64,000 bases of DNA from Thermomucor indicae-seudaticae (Eukaryota; Mucoromycota; Mucoromycetes; Mucorales; Lichtheimiaceae): assembly GCA_000787465.1 (NCBI GenBank), contig JSYX01000027.1:24504-88503 (forward strand), in the 5' to 3' direction. Shown piece by piece: positions 34,305 to 49,015 of this stretch; the stretch's first letter is position 1, and each line of letters begins with the position of its first letter. The translations under genes and the position numbers were made by a program. Below the pieces are notes generated by a model. It was not told the origin of the DNA. It worked only from the letters and a program-made list of their open reading frames with translations, and did no database searches.

Positions 34305-37300
34305 CTACTGCTGCTGTTGTTGTCGTTTTTCTTCTTGAGCTAGCTTAATTAAATCATCCAGTCGTTTTCGAATATCCAACATTTCAAATTGCTTTGACGG
34401 CGCGGTAACGCATTTAGCACACATCGAGGCTCGTGTCAAATACTCCAGACGTTTATCGATTGATATCGGAATACTGTGAAAGAAAAACGACTATTCAGTA
34501 CCTCTCTGTTCCTCGTACGCGAAGCTGACCCATTGTATGGACTACTACTTACTCCGCTCTTCCTAATATCTCCAAAACTTGAGCCGCCTCATCAAACCGG
34601 TTATTTAAGCGGTAATAATCAGCCAAAAGCTCGCAGCGCACATAGTCAGCTGGCGGTCGCTTTAGAAACCTCTCAATGTTCGGAGGATTCATCTATACAT
34701 AGTACTTTAGCGCCCACGTTCTATCACTACCTCCCAAGATCATGTCCCCACACCAACCTTGATTAATTCATCTCCCAATGAATTCTCCAAGAACTTTTCA
34801 TAAATATAGTACTGGAATGCAAAGTCTTCTACACCGAATGCCTGCTGGAACAGTTGATCTTTTTGTGCAGCCGATACTATATAGCGCGAATGAGACAAAA
34901 AAGGCAAGCGGAAGGGGATTGACGAATATAATGCAGGCTTACCAGTAATTGATGATGCAGAGGATGGTGATATGGCTTCTTTTAACAGATGAAATACGAT
35001 GTCATAAAAAGGCTGTTTGGTCTGGAAAACTTCAGCACGCGGGTCTCCAGCAGGACAACCATCTTCGATATACACGTTGGTCATTAGATGTGGATCTCGT
35101 GCTCGAGCACAAGCTAATGCCAAGTCGGCAGCTTGTGCAAAGTGCTTCTGACTCGTCAATTCATCGACAATCTTTTTAAGTTTCGTCAGTGACAGTTGAC
35201 CTGCGCTCCGTTTCAATAGCTTGAGTCCTTCTTGAAGGTCTTTTGGTGACGATGTAGTAGCCGAAGACGAAATAAGCTTCATGGCTCGATAAAGCAGCAC
35301 TTCAGATGCGTTACAAAAAGATCCACATCGAGCCTCCAAGATATCCATGACAACATCAATATTGTTATATTTCGTCACGTTGTCGTCAATGATCCCTTGC
35401 GCAAGGTCGCTGCAGAGCGCTTGTCCTGCAACTGTTGTCAGAAGATCCTTGAATGTGGAATTCTCGAATCTTGCCTGTGCTTCAGGTTTCAAGCTGTATT
35501 ATGCCAACGGTCGGTTTAGTCACTGTTTTACTTCACCTCCAAGCAAGTAAGCAAGAAAAAGCCATTTTTTACCTTGAAACGACCTTTGAAACATCGCTAT
35601 CCAAGAGGTATAATATAAAGGAAATCGCTTCCGTGATCAGGACGGCGATATGATATAGTTGCCTTAATGAATGCTCTTCCGGTGTGCGTGGTTGGGTTTG
35701 TGGGTAAACTGCTACATTTCTTTCCAAAAACAAGTTTCCAGTCATCAGCAACACGCGTTTCCCTTCTGCTAACAAGTACATGTAGGAAACTTACAGATCC
35801 ATGAAACTTTGTAGTTTTCTGAGGGTTTGCTGTATCGCCAACATCCTATCTCGTGGCACTGTGTTTGAATATTGTATCTTTCCTCCTTGTACACTAAAAA
35901 TCCCGAAGCCAATATCTAGTAACTTGTTCTTTTACGCAAAAATGCGACTAACTTACGTCTTGATAACAATCTTTCGCGTCCATAACGGTTCAATTAAACG
36001 ATAAATAAACAGAGCCAGACCATCATGTCTGCTGCTAAAAGTCGTTTCTCCGCCATTACCACGGAAGTCAGACGGCGCTTGCCCCAAAGTCTCTAGGAGG
36101 CGTGTAGCACCTTTTGCAACTTCAAGAGATACCGGTGCACTTGCTTGCACTTTAAAACCAAAGGCGTTAGTGTCAGCGTCTCCATGCATTAAACCAACTA
36201 CTTACATTCGAAACCCGTATGTATCGTGCTGGCGCTGCAAATGATATTGAAGCACAAAGCGCAAGAATGAACGAATCCAAAAAGTGAGAAAAAGCTTTCA
36301 TAATCCACTGCTTGGGCGGCAACGTCGGCGCCAGTGCCCGTCAAAAGATTCTGTAGCATATCCACTGGGCGTTGCTTCGTTACAATATGCATTCCATAGG
36401 TGGTGAATATCAGAAAGTGGCGTGCGGGATCGGACAACTGAGATGTAAGATCGTTCAGCTTAAAGGGCATGCCTTTCATCTCTGCAATAGATATAACACG
36501 TCCATGAACTTGTTCGCGGTTTGTGAATTCAGGAAATCCTTCTCTAGCGCCCTAAACTAGCTTGTCAGTTCCTACTGATGTTTGCCTTATGAAATAATGT
36601 GATGTAACCTGGGTTACGATGCGTCCAATATTGGGGCATGCTGTGACTAAACTCTGCTTCTCGTTGGCTTCTTCTACTAGAAGCAGAACAGCATTGTTGT
36701 AGAACGACTTGACTAGAGTTGACTTTTGAGAAAGATTGGGTGGTCCTCGCACGTGTACAAGTTCCAGAGTGATCGGGACCAGTTTGTCTGTGTTCGCTGT
36801 CGCAGATGTTTTCTGATGCGTAAAATAGAGTCGGCAACCGGTGGAAGTAACGGCTACAAGCTGATATGATTTAGCCTCGGCAGGGGAAGTTGGATGGATA
36901 GAAAGAATACGAATTTCGTTATTGTCTAGTAAAGCTGCCGACCGATACATGATACGGGCAGTGGCGGCAATGTTTGTGCACTTGTACACATTGGTGTATG
37001 TATTGCCGTCATCGCCCAGGTAGGTTACCTTCCGCCCATTTGAGGGTAAGCGTTCGAACGTTTACTACCGCGCCATCCTGATGACCGGAAACAATTTACC
37101 TGGATTGCAGAGCTCTTGAACAGTTGATAAAATACGCGTCCGTCTTCGCTGACAGCAATGTATATACATGGATCTTAAGCGCAATATATATTAGTATAGG
37201 ATTGTTTACCGATAAAGTTCAGAAAGTAATTTATACCATGCGACACACTTAGGAAAGAAGTAAAGCTCGAGATCGGCGGTCGAAGCTGTTTTGAGCATCT

Positions 37301-38179
37301 ACTTGTAAACCAGCCTTCTTCTCTCTAATACAGCAAAACGGTTAGAAACCTTCCTTCGTTGTTTCTCCATTCAAACATATTTACTCTATAAGAGAGTTCC
37401 CAGACGTTTCCGGTATTGCTCAGCATAAATATACGCCCGTTCTTTGTTCCAATAATGGTATTCATCATTTCGCCAGAAGCCGAGGTGAATATTTCGGTCC
37501 GGTAGAACGTCAAGTTGGTCCTATCAGCAGCCGGATGCTCCCGTTTGAATGCAATCGCAATCACGTTGATTTGCATGGTGGTGGCGACGACCAAGACGTG
37601 CGTAATACTTGGATTGAAAACATCTGCTTTCGGGGGCACCAGCCCAATGCCGACGATCGGTGCCGTATCTTCGTAGGTATCAATATCCTTCTTCTCTACA
37701 TAGTCCCACAGGTACAGACGGTTTTCAACAACGAAATAAGCTCTGTTGATGTCTGGTAATATGCCAGCAGCGTCCGTCGGTTTCCCTATATACATGTCAG
37801 CGAATTGTGGTGTGAATGGGTGGAAATGCAGGCGCACTCAGAATGGAACAGAAAGAGAGAGAGAGAAATACACACATTTTTGGATTTGTTCAATGGCAAG
37901 CGGTGGCATGGTGAACGAGAGTTTTGGAAGGATCGGCTGAACCGCGCGTCGTGCAGGCTGTTCGTAGAAAGAGGAACTCGATGCTTTTATTGAGAAAAAA
38001 GAAATGAGCCAAGAACACGTAACCGTTCGCATTGGTTAACTCCATTTCGTAGACCAAAGCTTACTGGTAAAAGTGTCTCCAATGTCTGGCGTACGAGCAT
38101 CGAGGATTGCTGTGCTTTCCAGCGTCGCTGTCGCGTTGCTCGCAAGCCTGACAGTTTCCTCGGGGCATATATGATCCAT
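34305..38179 (-). CDS. NUP170: Nucleoporin Nup155/Nup170 family
   Basis: This is a large, multi-exon minus-strand gene. Exon 1 is 38179-38065, exon 2 is 37983-37876 and exon 3 is 37836-37385, all phase-consistent; at least ten more follow down to the TAG at 34305. Nup155/157/170 is a scaffold component of the nuclear pore inner ring. The N-terminal beta-propeller is seen in ADMYIGKPTDAAGILPDINR and VVENRLYLWDY, then REEGWFTSRCSKQ, PCIYIAVSEDGRVFYQLF and DPARHFLIFTTYGMHI. The C-terminal alpha-solenoid gives FKDLLTTVAGQALCSDLAQG, EARCGSFCNASEVLLYRA, KQPFYDIVFHLLKEA, IERFLKRPPADYVRCELLAD and finally RLEYLTRASMCAKC. The protein ends in a short Gln run. The start ATG (38179) is the first one compatible with exon 1; an ATG at 38269 in the same stretch is possible. 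Confidence 0.9.
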
Positions 38180-38673
38180 ATTTGTTTTCTCTCGAAGCAG
38201 CTCAAAGTGTATATTCCTAGAAAGTAAGGTAAGACGGGCGATCCACGTATCGATGATATCTGGATCCAATGTGTGTGCCTGATCGTGTACTTACGCGATT
38301 AGGGTAAAAGTTTCTTTGACAAAGTACTCAAGGCGCGCGAACAGACTCCGGCTTTACAGAAAGCAGTCACTGCAATGCATACTCTTGTAAGTCCTTACGG
38401 ATGCGGATCTGATCCGCTTTTTCCGTCCTTCAACCCAGACAGTAGCGTATACCAGACATCACTGACTAGCCGCCTTTATAAGGTACTTCTTAAAACAGGA
38501 TCCACAAGGAGAAGGGCCTCAAAGATTGCGGAAGGGGTCAATGCTCCAGACAAGGAGACTCAGCTTATGATGGACGAACAAAAGGTTGGGTCACAGTACA
38601 CACAGTGGTAACCAGTAAGTGTACTGTCTAACTCTTTATACATTTTATCCTATATGCAGTATAAATACAAGGT
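38180..38673. other. Intergenic region with an unassigned plus-strand ORF
   Basis: A 78-codon plus-strand frame at 38375-38611 has no recognisable motif. The region holds the nucleoporin promoter and the 3' flank of the ITPA gene. Confidence 0.35.
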
Positions 38674-39578
38674 CTATTGCAGTGATTGAAGGTATGATTT
38701 CAGTTTCTCTAGAGCTCGGAACCGATGAGAAATGCTATTCTTGACTTCTTTAGGCATCTCAGCATATCTTGTTCATAGATAGATTAGTTAGGTTCCACTG
38801 TTTACTCCAAAAAAAAAAGATTCTGTTCACTTACGTTTGATCAAATCCGTCAGGCTGAAAGATGGCATCCCAACCAAATACGGGAGGACCGCGTGGAGGT
38901 ACCACTTTCCCCTCTGTGATGCCTTCAAAAATAACAGGTTCGTGACCTGGACCTGCACAATAAGCAAAAGTACAAAGCGCATATGCCGAATTGTCATTGA
39001 ATCCAGCAAGCATTTTGTTCAGGCCGTCGTGACCAAGCGATTCCAGGAACCATTTGCTACAACGAAAAGTCAGTCAGGCCCATGAGGACATACGCACTTG
39101 TTACTTTTGTCCTGCTCACATGTAGGGTCCTGGAAGGCCATTCATGGCTTTAAAGCACAGACAAGTGTCTTCTGTAATGCAAGGGCCTTTCAACTACAGA
39201 GAAAAAAAAATGGAGTCAACTTAACAAACATTCAAAACTTCTTTTTTACATTGCGACCGCTTACGATCTCGGCAGCTTGTCGGCATTTCGCTTTAGCAAT
39301 GTCTTGAGTCGTGCCTTGTAGTTCGGGTACTAACATATCGGACGCATTTTAGTCTTATATCCTGTCAGAACGTGTCCTTGTAGGTAGATCGGTCATTACA
39401 GTCAACTTTGTGCGATTCAACATCGATCGTTCCGGCCAAAATGGCTTGCACTTCAGCCAACTTGTTCTTGTTGCTCGTAACAAAGACTAAAACATAGTTA
39501 TGTCAATCCTCTCCTGTTGCTTGAGCGTCCAATATTACGGTAGAACATGCCTAGTTTTTTTAATCCGGTAGCTGCCAT
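38674..39578 (-). CDS. HAM1: Inosine triphosphate pyrophosphatase (ITPA/HAM1)
   Basis: This cleans the nucleotide pool by hydrolysing ITP, dITP and XTP to monophosphates. Exon 1 (39578-39551) encodes MAATGLKKL and joins exon 2 (from 39486) to give [18 protein letters not shown], the family's N-terminal nucleotide-binding motif. Later exons give [20 protein letters not shown], then [19 protein letters not shown] with the metal-binding Asp. [17 protein letters not shown] follows, then [20 protein letters not shown] and finally [18 protein letters not shown]. All conserved blocks are present at the usual length of about 190 residues. The first intron requires a GC donor (CTAG then GCATGT at 39550). 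No targeting signal is seen; the enzyme is cytosolic in other fungi. Confidence 0.9.
39487..39550 (-). other. GC-AG intron in the ITPA gene
   Basis: The donor reads CTAG followed by GCATGT and the acceptor is TTTTAG. The splice joins MAATGLKKL to [10 protein letters not shown], which is required by the family. No GT donor in the neighbourhood keeps frame. Confidence 0.75.
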
Positions 39579-42207
39579 GTGTATCAATAGACAGTAAAGA
39601 AGTTGAAACAATTTTTTTGGCTCAGTTTTCTACCAGATTGTGCGACCTGTGCAAAGATCCAACTCTGTTTTTACTTGAAACTGCGATTGATAAAGCAAGC
39701 AGATGGATTAGGGGACAATGCCACCGATGTATTGGTTTTTGTGGGATGGGTTGAAGAAATTCATTTGAATAAACGGCCTCGCTTTGCGAAGGAACGAAAT
39801 GAAATGCTTTGCGACACGTACTGGTTTTCGAAGTGTTCGCGCCAGAAGAAATGGTCCTTTGCGTTATCTAAAAGTAGCATATGTGCTAGAAACAGAGATA
39901 TGTGCTGCCTCTAGTTGGCGCAAAGGCCATTCCGAGCAGCGCAAGCATTTGATATTGAGAGCCACCATTCTTGAAAGGTAGTTCTTTATCTCTACCAATC
40001 CATGCAGACAAGTCAGGAATCGCTTCGCCACCATGTGTCGACCACACACTTACCTGTACAGTCCAGGGGTCAGCGCCTCAATTCACTTTCGTGGTCGAAT
40101 AAATCAAACTATCTTGTATCTTCCATTGTAGCCTCAATAGACGGATCATGTGAGATGGACAGTAGAGTCACGTAGAGTTTAAATGAATGTCCAGATGGAG
40201 TATGCCTGTGGATTGGAAAAGAGAGATAAAAGTATGTACACCGTAAACAGAACGCCCTCTGTTTATATATCTATCTTGGTTGGAAAAGATTACTAGGCGT
40301 GACTGTAGCATACCCTTACAAAGAGACTTCCGATAATGCACTTGAGTTCCTGGTTATATTGACAATAGGTAGTTAATATTGTTAATACCTGGTGCGAACA
40401 TCCTTCACCCAAAAAGTCAATTGAAAAATGGAATCAATGCGAAAGCGTCTTTGCGAGCGGTGTCAAAGGTTTTCCCGCAAGTGCAAATCAAACGAAAAAA
40501 AAAAAATCCAGCACATGACAACGAACCACTCCCATTACGGGTAATCTATTACGCAACCAGTTGAACGCACAGAAGCATTCTGTAGCGTACAACGTTTTTA
40601 TATCACGCTTCAAATGTACATCGATTTCACCTTAAATCTACGTTAAAGCATGGTGCAAATTTCACTTGAAGCTGACGCAAACACTACCAATCGAGGATGC
40701 AAAAGTTTATTCAAAAACCAACATATCGAGCAGCCATCCGCACGACTTGTCAGCGCGAATGTTGTCCCTTACAGCCATAGCCACTGGCTCTATATCAGTA
40801 AGTGGTTTGCGCATTCAACGTACTTTGAAAACGTGGATCCAAATTCGGTACAATGACATGTTCTCGCGTGAATAAACAAAGTCCAGTCCGGGGCTCAGAG
40901 GTATTTTTCCGATACCTCCTTAAGACGTTTGTCAACCGCCTGTTAATAATGCTGTGCGGAACCTCAGTATTCCACTGTACGGAAAAGTATTTACTCGTCT
41001 CTTTTTTTGCGAGGTAGGAACTCGAACTTCTGCTTCTCTAAAGATCCACGGCAAGTAGCCATGGCAGGGGAGCCGGGCTCCAATTATTTTATTTGAAGGC
41101 AAGTCACCATGCAGAAAAAGGGGGTTTCCTCTGGCCAATAAAACACGACTCCTGCGCAAATCAAAATTTGGTCTCAGTGCAAACAGTTTTTGGCGATCGC
41201 AGGCAATTCTTATGTCAAATACAGGCAACACCAGAAAATAGTATTCAGATCGCAGTGGATTGAGCGAACACTAGTCATTTCATGGAAATGATGCCTGGGC
41301 GTGAGAGGAAATATACGACCGTAAATCGTACACAGTGAGCCGGAAGCTTTTTACAAATCCGATAAAGACGACAACTGCCGCACTACTTGCGTGACAGCAG
41401 TAGGTGAAAGACAGCTATATCAGGTTTGGTACCACTGACCAGTACCACGCAAAAGATGGAAGGAAACACCGAAAAGAGAGAAAAAGGGTTCCTTTATTTT
41501 ATTTTATTTTTTTGCGTCGTTTTACAAAGGAGCCGTCTCAAAGAAATCATGATGAGGTCATTTCAGTGAGGTATTGATGGAGGCACCGCCCGGTTTCGTT
41601 TCGCAAAGACTGAGTGCCTCATCCTCACCGGGTAATCGTTTTATCCTAGTGTGGATTTTAGCCTGATGACGCCTCCATTTGCTTGTCGGGCTATTTAAAA
41701 CTAGCCAGCACACGACACCTCTCCCAGCGCAAATTATGATCAGAACACCACAATTAACCAGGAAAAGCCAATAAAAGCCGCTCTGGCAACCCAAAAAGTC
41801 CACGAAGTACAAGGAAAGCTAGTGTGTTGCTTCGACGGATCTGGAGTTCGGACACGCAGTATGAGGATCGGCCGGTTGGCAGACGGGCAGGACCACCAGA
41901 AAATTCTTCGTCCAGTTTGAACTCACTGATCTTATCTGGTTTACGGCTATCGGACGCTGGAAAGATTCTTGATTCTCAATAGTGTAGCATCAGCAATTCC
42001 TATTGCCAATGCTGCAATACTGTCCCGTTTGATTATCCTTACTTATCGACGATATTCGTGACTCAAATAGGCACGGTATTCTCCCTGCAGTCTGTCGGGC
42101 AACTAAGCTTATGCAGCTTGTTACGGTCCTTTAACGGTCTATCGCCCGTGTCGCCCTTTGCAGCTCGAGTGCCGCAGACCACCAGAGTCCCTTCGCGCTG
42201 GCTGTGG
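39579..42207. other. Gene-poor stretch
   Basis: I find no supported gene. The longest frames (39603-39914 plus; 41231-40932 minus; 41812-41558 minus, the last with one hydrophobic helix) show no family signature and no convincing splice partners. A short AT run lies at 41495-41513. Confidence 0.4.
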
Positions 42208-42627
42208 CTACACATACTCCAGGTCGGCAACCAGGCGATCCGTCTTTCTTCGGGTGCAACCAGGACATGGACGTTTCTGGTCGCAAGCCGTATGCGAGTT
42301 CCTGCAAGCGACGCACGCTAGCCGGCGTCTTGGCTCACGCTGCAGTGCGGAAGCGGAAGCAGAAGCACGAGCGAAAGCGGGTGGAGGTGCGACACATGGA
42401 GTAGCTTGCGCAGTGGTGTTGATATCGGGATCACGCAACTGGCTGCACTCCTGTGCTGCCGCTTTCAATGTCGAATACTATGCCAAACCCGCGGGCTCGA
42501 GCGCCGGCAGATGGTCGAGGAAACCATGGTTACTGTCAGTCGACTGATTTGGGGCTGGCGGCAGGATATTCTCGAGGTATCGATTTGTGAGGTGGCCCTT
42601 GCCCTTCAGATGCCCGTCAATATCCAT
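42208..42627 (-). CDS. Zn2Cys6 transcription-factor-like fragment
   Basis: A minus-strand frame contains RRRLACVACRNSHTACDQKR followed by PCPGCTRRKTDR, which is the N-terminal two thirds of a fungal binuclear zinc cluster (spacing C-x2-C-x6-C-x5-C-x2-C). The sixth Cys expected 6-8 residues later is not in this frame. It may lie in a following exon that I could not place, or be lost. Upstream, an ATG at 42627 opens a frame (MDIDGHLKGKGHL) that reaches the cluster if a short intron ending at the TAG near 42478 is removed. No fungal transcription-factor regulatory domain is visible downstream. Real gene, truncated gene or pseudogene cannot be decided. Confidence 0.45.
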
Positions 42628-43309
42628 GACGAAGGTCTTCCCGTCCGACTTAATGCCTCTTCGCCGGCATTTCGCTAGCATACATCTTTGTAGCAATTTG
42701 CTGGTAGGGTGCGATCTGGCCTTTCTCACTGGAACCGCTCAAATCCAGGATTCCGTTCATGCCGAAACTATAACAAGGACTTTCAGTCTGTTGGTAGCTC
42801 CACTGTTCAGTGTCCTTGCTTTTCTTGGACTATACTTGTTATCCCTGCGACATTTATCTGACGTTCTTGCTAATGCGAATAAACACGTCATCTCTTGTTG
42901 AGCCTAGTATTTGTCACGTCCTTGCGACATTGGGCCTTGTGCTCGCCCAAAGATGTCGGCGTGTGACATCAAGTCGAATGGCTCTAAAAGCTATCTTCTT
43001 CAAAAGCAAGCATCTGAGGAGTTTAGACCTCAGGCAATGATGTAAAGACGATCGGAGGCATTAATGTCGATGTGCTATTGCGAGAGCTGCTTCATGGGGT
43101 CGCCAATCCCGTGAGACTCCGTGTAGAAGCAATATGCGAGTCTGAAGGGTGGCCATACCCTATTGCAACCGCATAGCCTTCCATGACGCAGATCGAATGT
43201 GACGAATTCTTACGTTGTCAACAAGTCAAACATCCAGGGTCTCTCTGAAAATAAAAGTTTCCAAGGTCGGACCCGAAACCTGAAACCGAAAGCTTTTAAC
43301 CTTGCAAGC
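42628..43309. other. Intergenic region upstream of heme lyase
   Basis: Short plus-strand open frames (42587-42901 and 42810-43040) are present without any family signature. This is the likely promoter region for the heme lyase gene. Confidence 0.35.
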
Positions 43310-44255
43310 ATGGCACAGGGACAATGTCCAGTGAATCATGGAGCTACCAGTGGAAAAAAAGAAACAGGTTGGTCACTGTGCGCCTTTCGTTTTTCTCACA
43401 CTAATGCTAAAGTTCCTGTGTTAAAGAGAGCAATGAGGAATTGAAGTGTCCGGTGAGTCCTTCGGCATATCACCATTTCCTTCCCGGCAAGCAACAGGAG
43501 GAACCGAAGAAATGTCCTCTGCAGCACGATGCATTGGCTACGGCATCACACGAACAAGGTTGCACGTCAGATGCTATCGATGCTAGCAATAACATGCCAG
43601 CTGTTGCACAACAAACACCTGTTCCGGGGCAAAAGATGCCGTTGAGCACAGAACGTGAAGTGTCGTCGATTCCTCGAGCCGATGGACAAGAAAAGCACTG
43701 GATATACCCATCCGAACAGATGTTTTTTAATGCGATGCGACGCAAGAACTGGAACCCAGATGAAAAGGACATGTCGGTTGTGGTGCCGATACATAATGCG
43801 GTTAATGAACAGGCGTGGAGTAAAATATTGGAATGGGAGAAGTTGCACCAAACGTACGTAAGACACACATGGTTATACAATGGGACGATAAATCTAACTT
43901 GTTGAGAGTAGAGAGTGCAATCAACCAAAACTCTTAAAGTTCCAAGGTCGTCCAAAGGATATTACGCCAAAGGCAAGAATACGTTCCTGGTTTGGGTAAG
44001 TAACAACGCCTGCCTTGTCTGATTTCTGGACATTGATTAAGGGAATATAGGTACACACTTCCATTTGATCGTCACGACTGGACAGTGGATCGATGCGGAG
44101 AAAAGGTCACTTATGTGATAGATTTTTATGCAGGCAAAAGGGATCCATCGAGACCCGAAGCGGTCAGCTTTTATCTAGACGTTAGACCTGCCCTGTCTCT
44201 ACAGGGACTCTGGGATCGATTACGGATGTCCTGGAGAAAAGGCGAACTTCTGTAG
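43310..44255 (+). CDS. CYC3: Holocytochrome c synthase (cytochrome c heme lyase)
   Basis: Four exons (43310-43367, 43427-43853, 43912-43995, 44051-44255) give 257 residues. The enzyme attaches heme covalently to the CxxCH motif of apocytochrome c in the mitochondrial intermembrane space. The N-terminal half carries Cys-Pro heme-regulatory motifs (QCPVNHG, KCPVSPS, KCPLQHD). The catalytic domain starts at [18 protein letters not shown], followed by [14 protein letters not shown] with the heme-ligand His, then [32 protein letters not shown] and [21 protein letters not shown] completes the family pattern. The ATG at 43310 is immediately before the first CP motif, as in relatives. No intron is needed within the catalytic core except at the phase-2 sites given. 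Confidence 0.95.
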
Positions 44256-44350
44256 AGGTTGCAGTGGCTTGGTTTAGACTCAGCATTGTGAAATTTTCAA
44301 TCCGCATTGTAACTTGTTTCTTGTTCAACATATATACTTTGCTCATAAAA

Positions 44351-46341
44351 ATGGCTAATGAGACGGACGGCGTGCCAGTTAATAATCCATCCAGGGTGGA
44401 GAAAAAGTACCAGCGTGGTACGCCTATCGGTTTAAAGGTGAATTGCGATTGTAGAAACCGTTACGTTCTGGAGACACAAGACTGACATTACTGGCATATG
44501 CAAGGGAATCAAAAATAAAAAGCTTAAGGGGAAACTACAACAGCAAGAGGAGAAGTTTCGACTAGCAGCAAAGTCAGCAGCGAAAGCAGAAATACTGTAT
44601 ACGGAAGAAGCTGGATATCTGGAAGCGGAAGGGTTGGAAAAGACGTACAATTTTAGACAAGATCAGCTTGTCAAAGAAGTCGATCTGAATACGTCCAAAA
44701 AGGTGAATGTCGCCAGCCTTCGTTTTCGTAGCCGGACAATACGACTAAAACCATAAGAGAAAATAGATATTCAACTTGGAATTAAAAGACCATGGTCCAT
44801 ATAGCGTCGACTATACCCGAAACGGACGGTAAATCGCGCGCACCTCAAGTCAAACAACAAAGAACTGATCGCATAAAATAGACATTTGCTTATAGGAGGC
44901 AAGACAGGTCATTTAGCAGCTTTTGACTGGCAGACGGATAAATTGCACTTTGAGACGCACGTGAAGGAATCTGTGCGCGATGTAAAGTGAGTTGTCCTAT
45001 CCAGAACAAACGAAACGGCATGGCTGACGGACGATATAGATGGCTTCACAACGAGACTTTGTTTGCAGCAGCACAAAAGAAATACGTCTTTATATATGAT
45101 AACACTGGCTTGGAAATTCATCGTTTAAAAAACCATATTGATGTCAACAAGATGGACTTTTTACCCTACCATTACCTACTTACTACGGTGGTAAGTTATA
45201 GATTCGTTGGGCCCAAAGTGGAAGCGCTAAAAGTTTGGAAACAGGGAAATGCTGGATATTTGAAATATCACGATACATCGACTGGACGACTTGTGGTGGA
45301 ATTGCGGACAAAACTTGGTGCATGTCATGCGATGGCACAGAACCCTTGGAATGCTATCATGCATCTTGGTCACGCTAATGGTAAAAAATGGGATCGAGAG
45401 AAAGACAGGAGGGCAAGAGCTAATATTACTATTAGGCACGGTAACGCTGTGGTCACCCAACATGACGACGCCACTGGTTAAAATGTTGTGCCACCGGGGT
45501 CCGATAAAAGCACTTGCAATTGACCATGCAGGTCGATATATGGCGACTTCGGGGTTGGATGGAAAGCTGAAGATTTGGGATATAAGAAAGTATGACAAGA
45601 TTGATGAATATTACAGTCCTCGACCGGCTGCGACATTATCTATTTCGCAACGCGGTTTACTAGGTGTCGGTTGGGGCACCCATGTCACGGTAAGCTTGGG
45701 CGATCAAAGGACAGAAACGATGGTTACTGACGATGTTTTAAACAGATTTGGAAAGATGTATTTCGGTCAAAGCAAAATTCACCGTACATGAATCACTTGC
45801 AACCTTCATCAGCTATCCATGATATACAATTTGTACCATATGAAGATGTTCTTGGATTCGGTCATGCCCAAGGTGTATCTAGTATCGTTGTACCGGGTAA
45901 GTTGAGAAATGTGTGGAACATCAGTGTCAAATTTAACATGTATTTCCAGGTGCTGGTGAACCCAACTTTGATGCTTTGGAAGCCAATCCATTCCAGACGA
46001 AGAAGCAGCGGCAAGAAGCTGAAATACACAGTCTTTTGGACAAGCTTCAGCCTGAGATGATCGCGTTGGATCCTGACCACATTGGTCGGATGACGCGAGC
46101 ATCCAAAGAGGAAATCCTGAGAAGACGTCGTGAAGAACAAGAAGCGGATGAGGCAGCCAAGTTTGCCAGACTGAAGAAGAAGACCAAGAGGCACTTGAAG
46201 CGATACGGAAACGTTGTTGATCAGAAGAAGCTTGAATTAACAGAGAAGTTGCAAATGGAGAGAGAAAAGCGGGCAGCCGCCAAGAAGCCGCCCAAGCCGT
46301 TTACGGCTTTGGATATCTTTGAGCAACAGCCATCATCATAA
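44351..46341 (+). CDS. UTP7: Utp7/WDR46 small-subunit processome WD-repeat protein
   Basis: This is a nucleolar WD40 protein of the small-subunit processome (18S rRNA maturation). Exons begin 44351-44437, 44481-44702, 44767-44828 and 44882-44986, then continue through about five more to the stop at 46341. The N-terminal helical arm includes [19 protein letters not shown] and is followed by the WD propeller: [112 protein letters not shown]. The C-terminal BING4 domain carries [24 protein letters not shown]-type basic segments and a lysine-rich tail. The match to the BING4CT family is clear. The small introns all keep frame where checked. Confidence 0.93.
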
Positions 46342-46520
46342 TGCATCTTGTAAAGTAATATATCGCTACCTTGGCATTGGATCAATCGTTGACTGGTCTA
46401 TCGATCTATGAAGTTATTTCTGAAGCGACCTGTAAGAAAGGATCAACAAGTCAAGGAGACAAAAGAGATGGTTTTAAAAAAAGCAAACAGTGAGGGATAA
46501 TTATTGGAGGTGGGGTTCTA

Positions 46521-48113
<1,593 letters not shown>

Positions 48114-48359
48114 CGTTGATATCTAGAAGCTTGCTCCCGTAGATTAACCAGAAAGTGAGGAAGAGCCGAGTCGTTATTGTGGATTTCGCTCGTCGCTCTT
48201 CAACACGAGCAGCCAAACTCTATGCCCAGACAAGGCGGGCGGCGGATACTTTGAACCTCCGCATCCCATCCGGGTGCAGCAAGACGATGATACAAAAAGG
48301 CCTTTAAGGAAAATACTTTTAGGAGGATTGCGAGCAGGGTAACATGTAGCCTTGAGCTA
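48114..48359. promoter_or_regulatory. Upstream region of Arp3 (probable promoter)
   Basis: Short non-coding stretch between the Arp3 start and a MITE. No specific element is assigned. Confidence 0.3.
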
Positions 48360-48534
48360 CAGTGTCCGCGCGATATATCGATGAGGTCCGTGACGAAAAT
48401 ATGCGATCGTTATATCAAGAATATCGTTACATCACGTGGGCATACGCCTGGATGCAGCAAATCCGTGATTCAGAGGTCGATCGATATATCTCAAATATCG
48501 ATTTATCAAATATCGATGTATCGCGCGGGTACTG
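48360..48534. mobile_element. pogo-type MITE, copy 1
   Basis: This 175-base element is flanked by TA (48358-48359 and 48535-48536). Its left end is CAGTGTCCGCGCGATATATC, and its right end read in reverse is CAGTACCCGCGCGATACATC. The subterminal ATATCGAT words resemble those of the nearly intact pogo element at 58419. It has no coding capacity. A diverged copy lies at 57737-57913. Confidence 0.85.
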
Positions 48535-49015
48535 TATGAAGCTTATGCTACCACAGAGAACTTTCCATTATGTATAGGATCTTTGTCAAATGAAGCGGTC
48601 GTTTTGCTGTCTAACATTACGTTCATATCTGGAAACTCAAGCAGGAATATTTTCGCATCGATTTGTCATAGCAAAAGACACGAAGAAAAGAGGGTTCCAC
48701 CCAAAAGCAGCATGGCAAAGAGAGCGGCATAAAGTATCCGTTCAGTTCCCGCTCTAAATCAGGCCTTGAGTCGTCACTTCCGGCGTCGTATTTTCACGGA
48801 TGAGCCAGTGTTATTTCTACAACACGCACACCGGATAAAAAGAAGAAAGAGGTGGAACAAGGCTCGGGGAACAAGGTTAGGGCCGTTTATGGCACAGGCC
48901 AATGAAATTTTGGGAAGCGAGGTAACTGAACTGCCTTCGTCATAAGCATGATGCAATCATTTTTTTCGGTCCCCTGGTTTCTCTTTTTTCTCTCTCTCTT
49001 TCTCTTTGGATAGTC
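48535..49015. other. Intergenic region before the phosphate carrier
   Basis: No gene is supported. A pyrimidine-rich tract with TCTCTCTCTC-type repeats sits just before the carrier start codon (48985-49010). Confidence 0.5.

Noticed and set aside
41558..41812. Minus-strand frame with one hydrophobic helix
   Set aside because: No conserved motif and no convincing splice partner to join it to the zinc-cluster fragment.
48362..48577. Plus-strand open frame over the MITE
   Set aside because: It spans the MITE and its ends; the frame is fortuitous.
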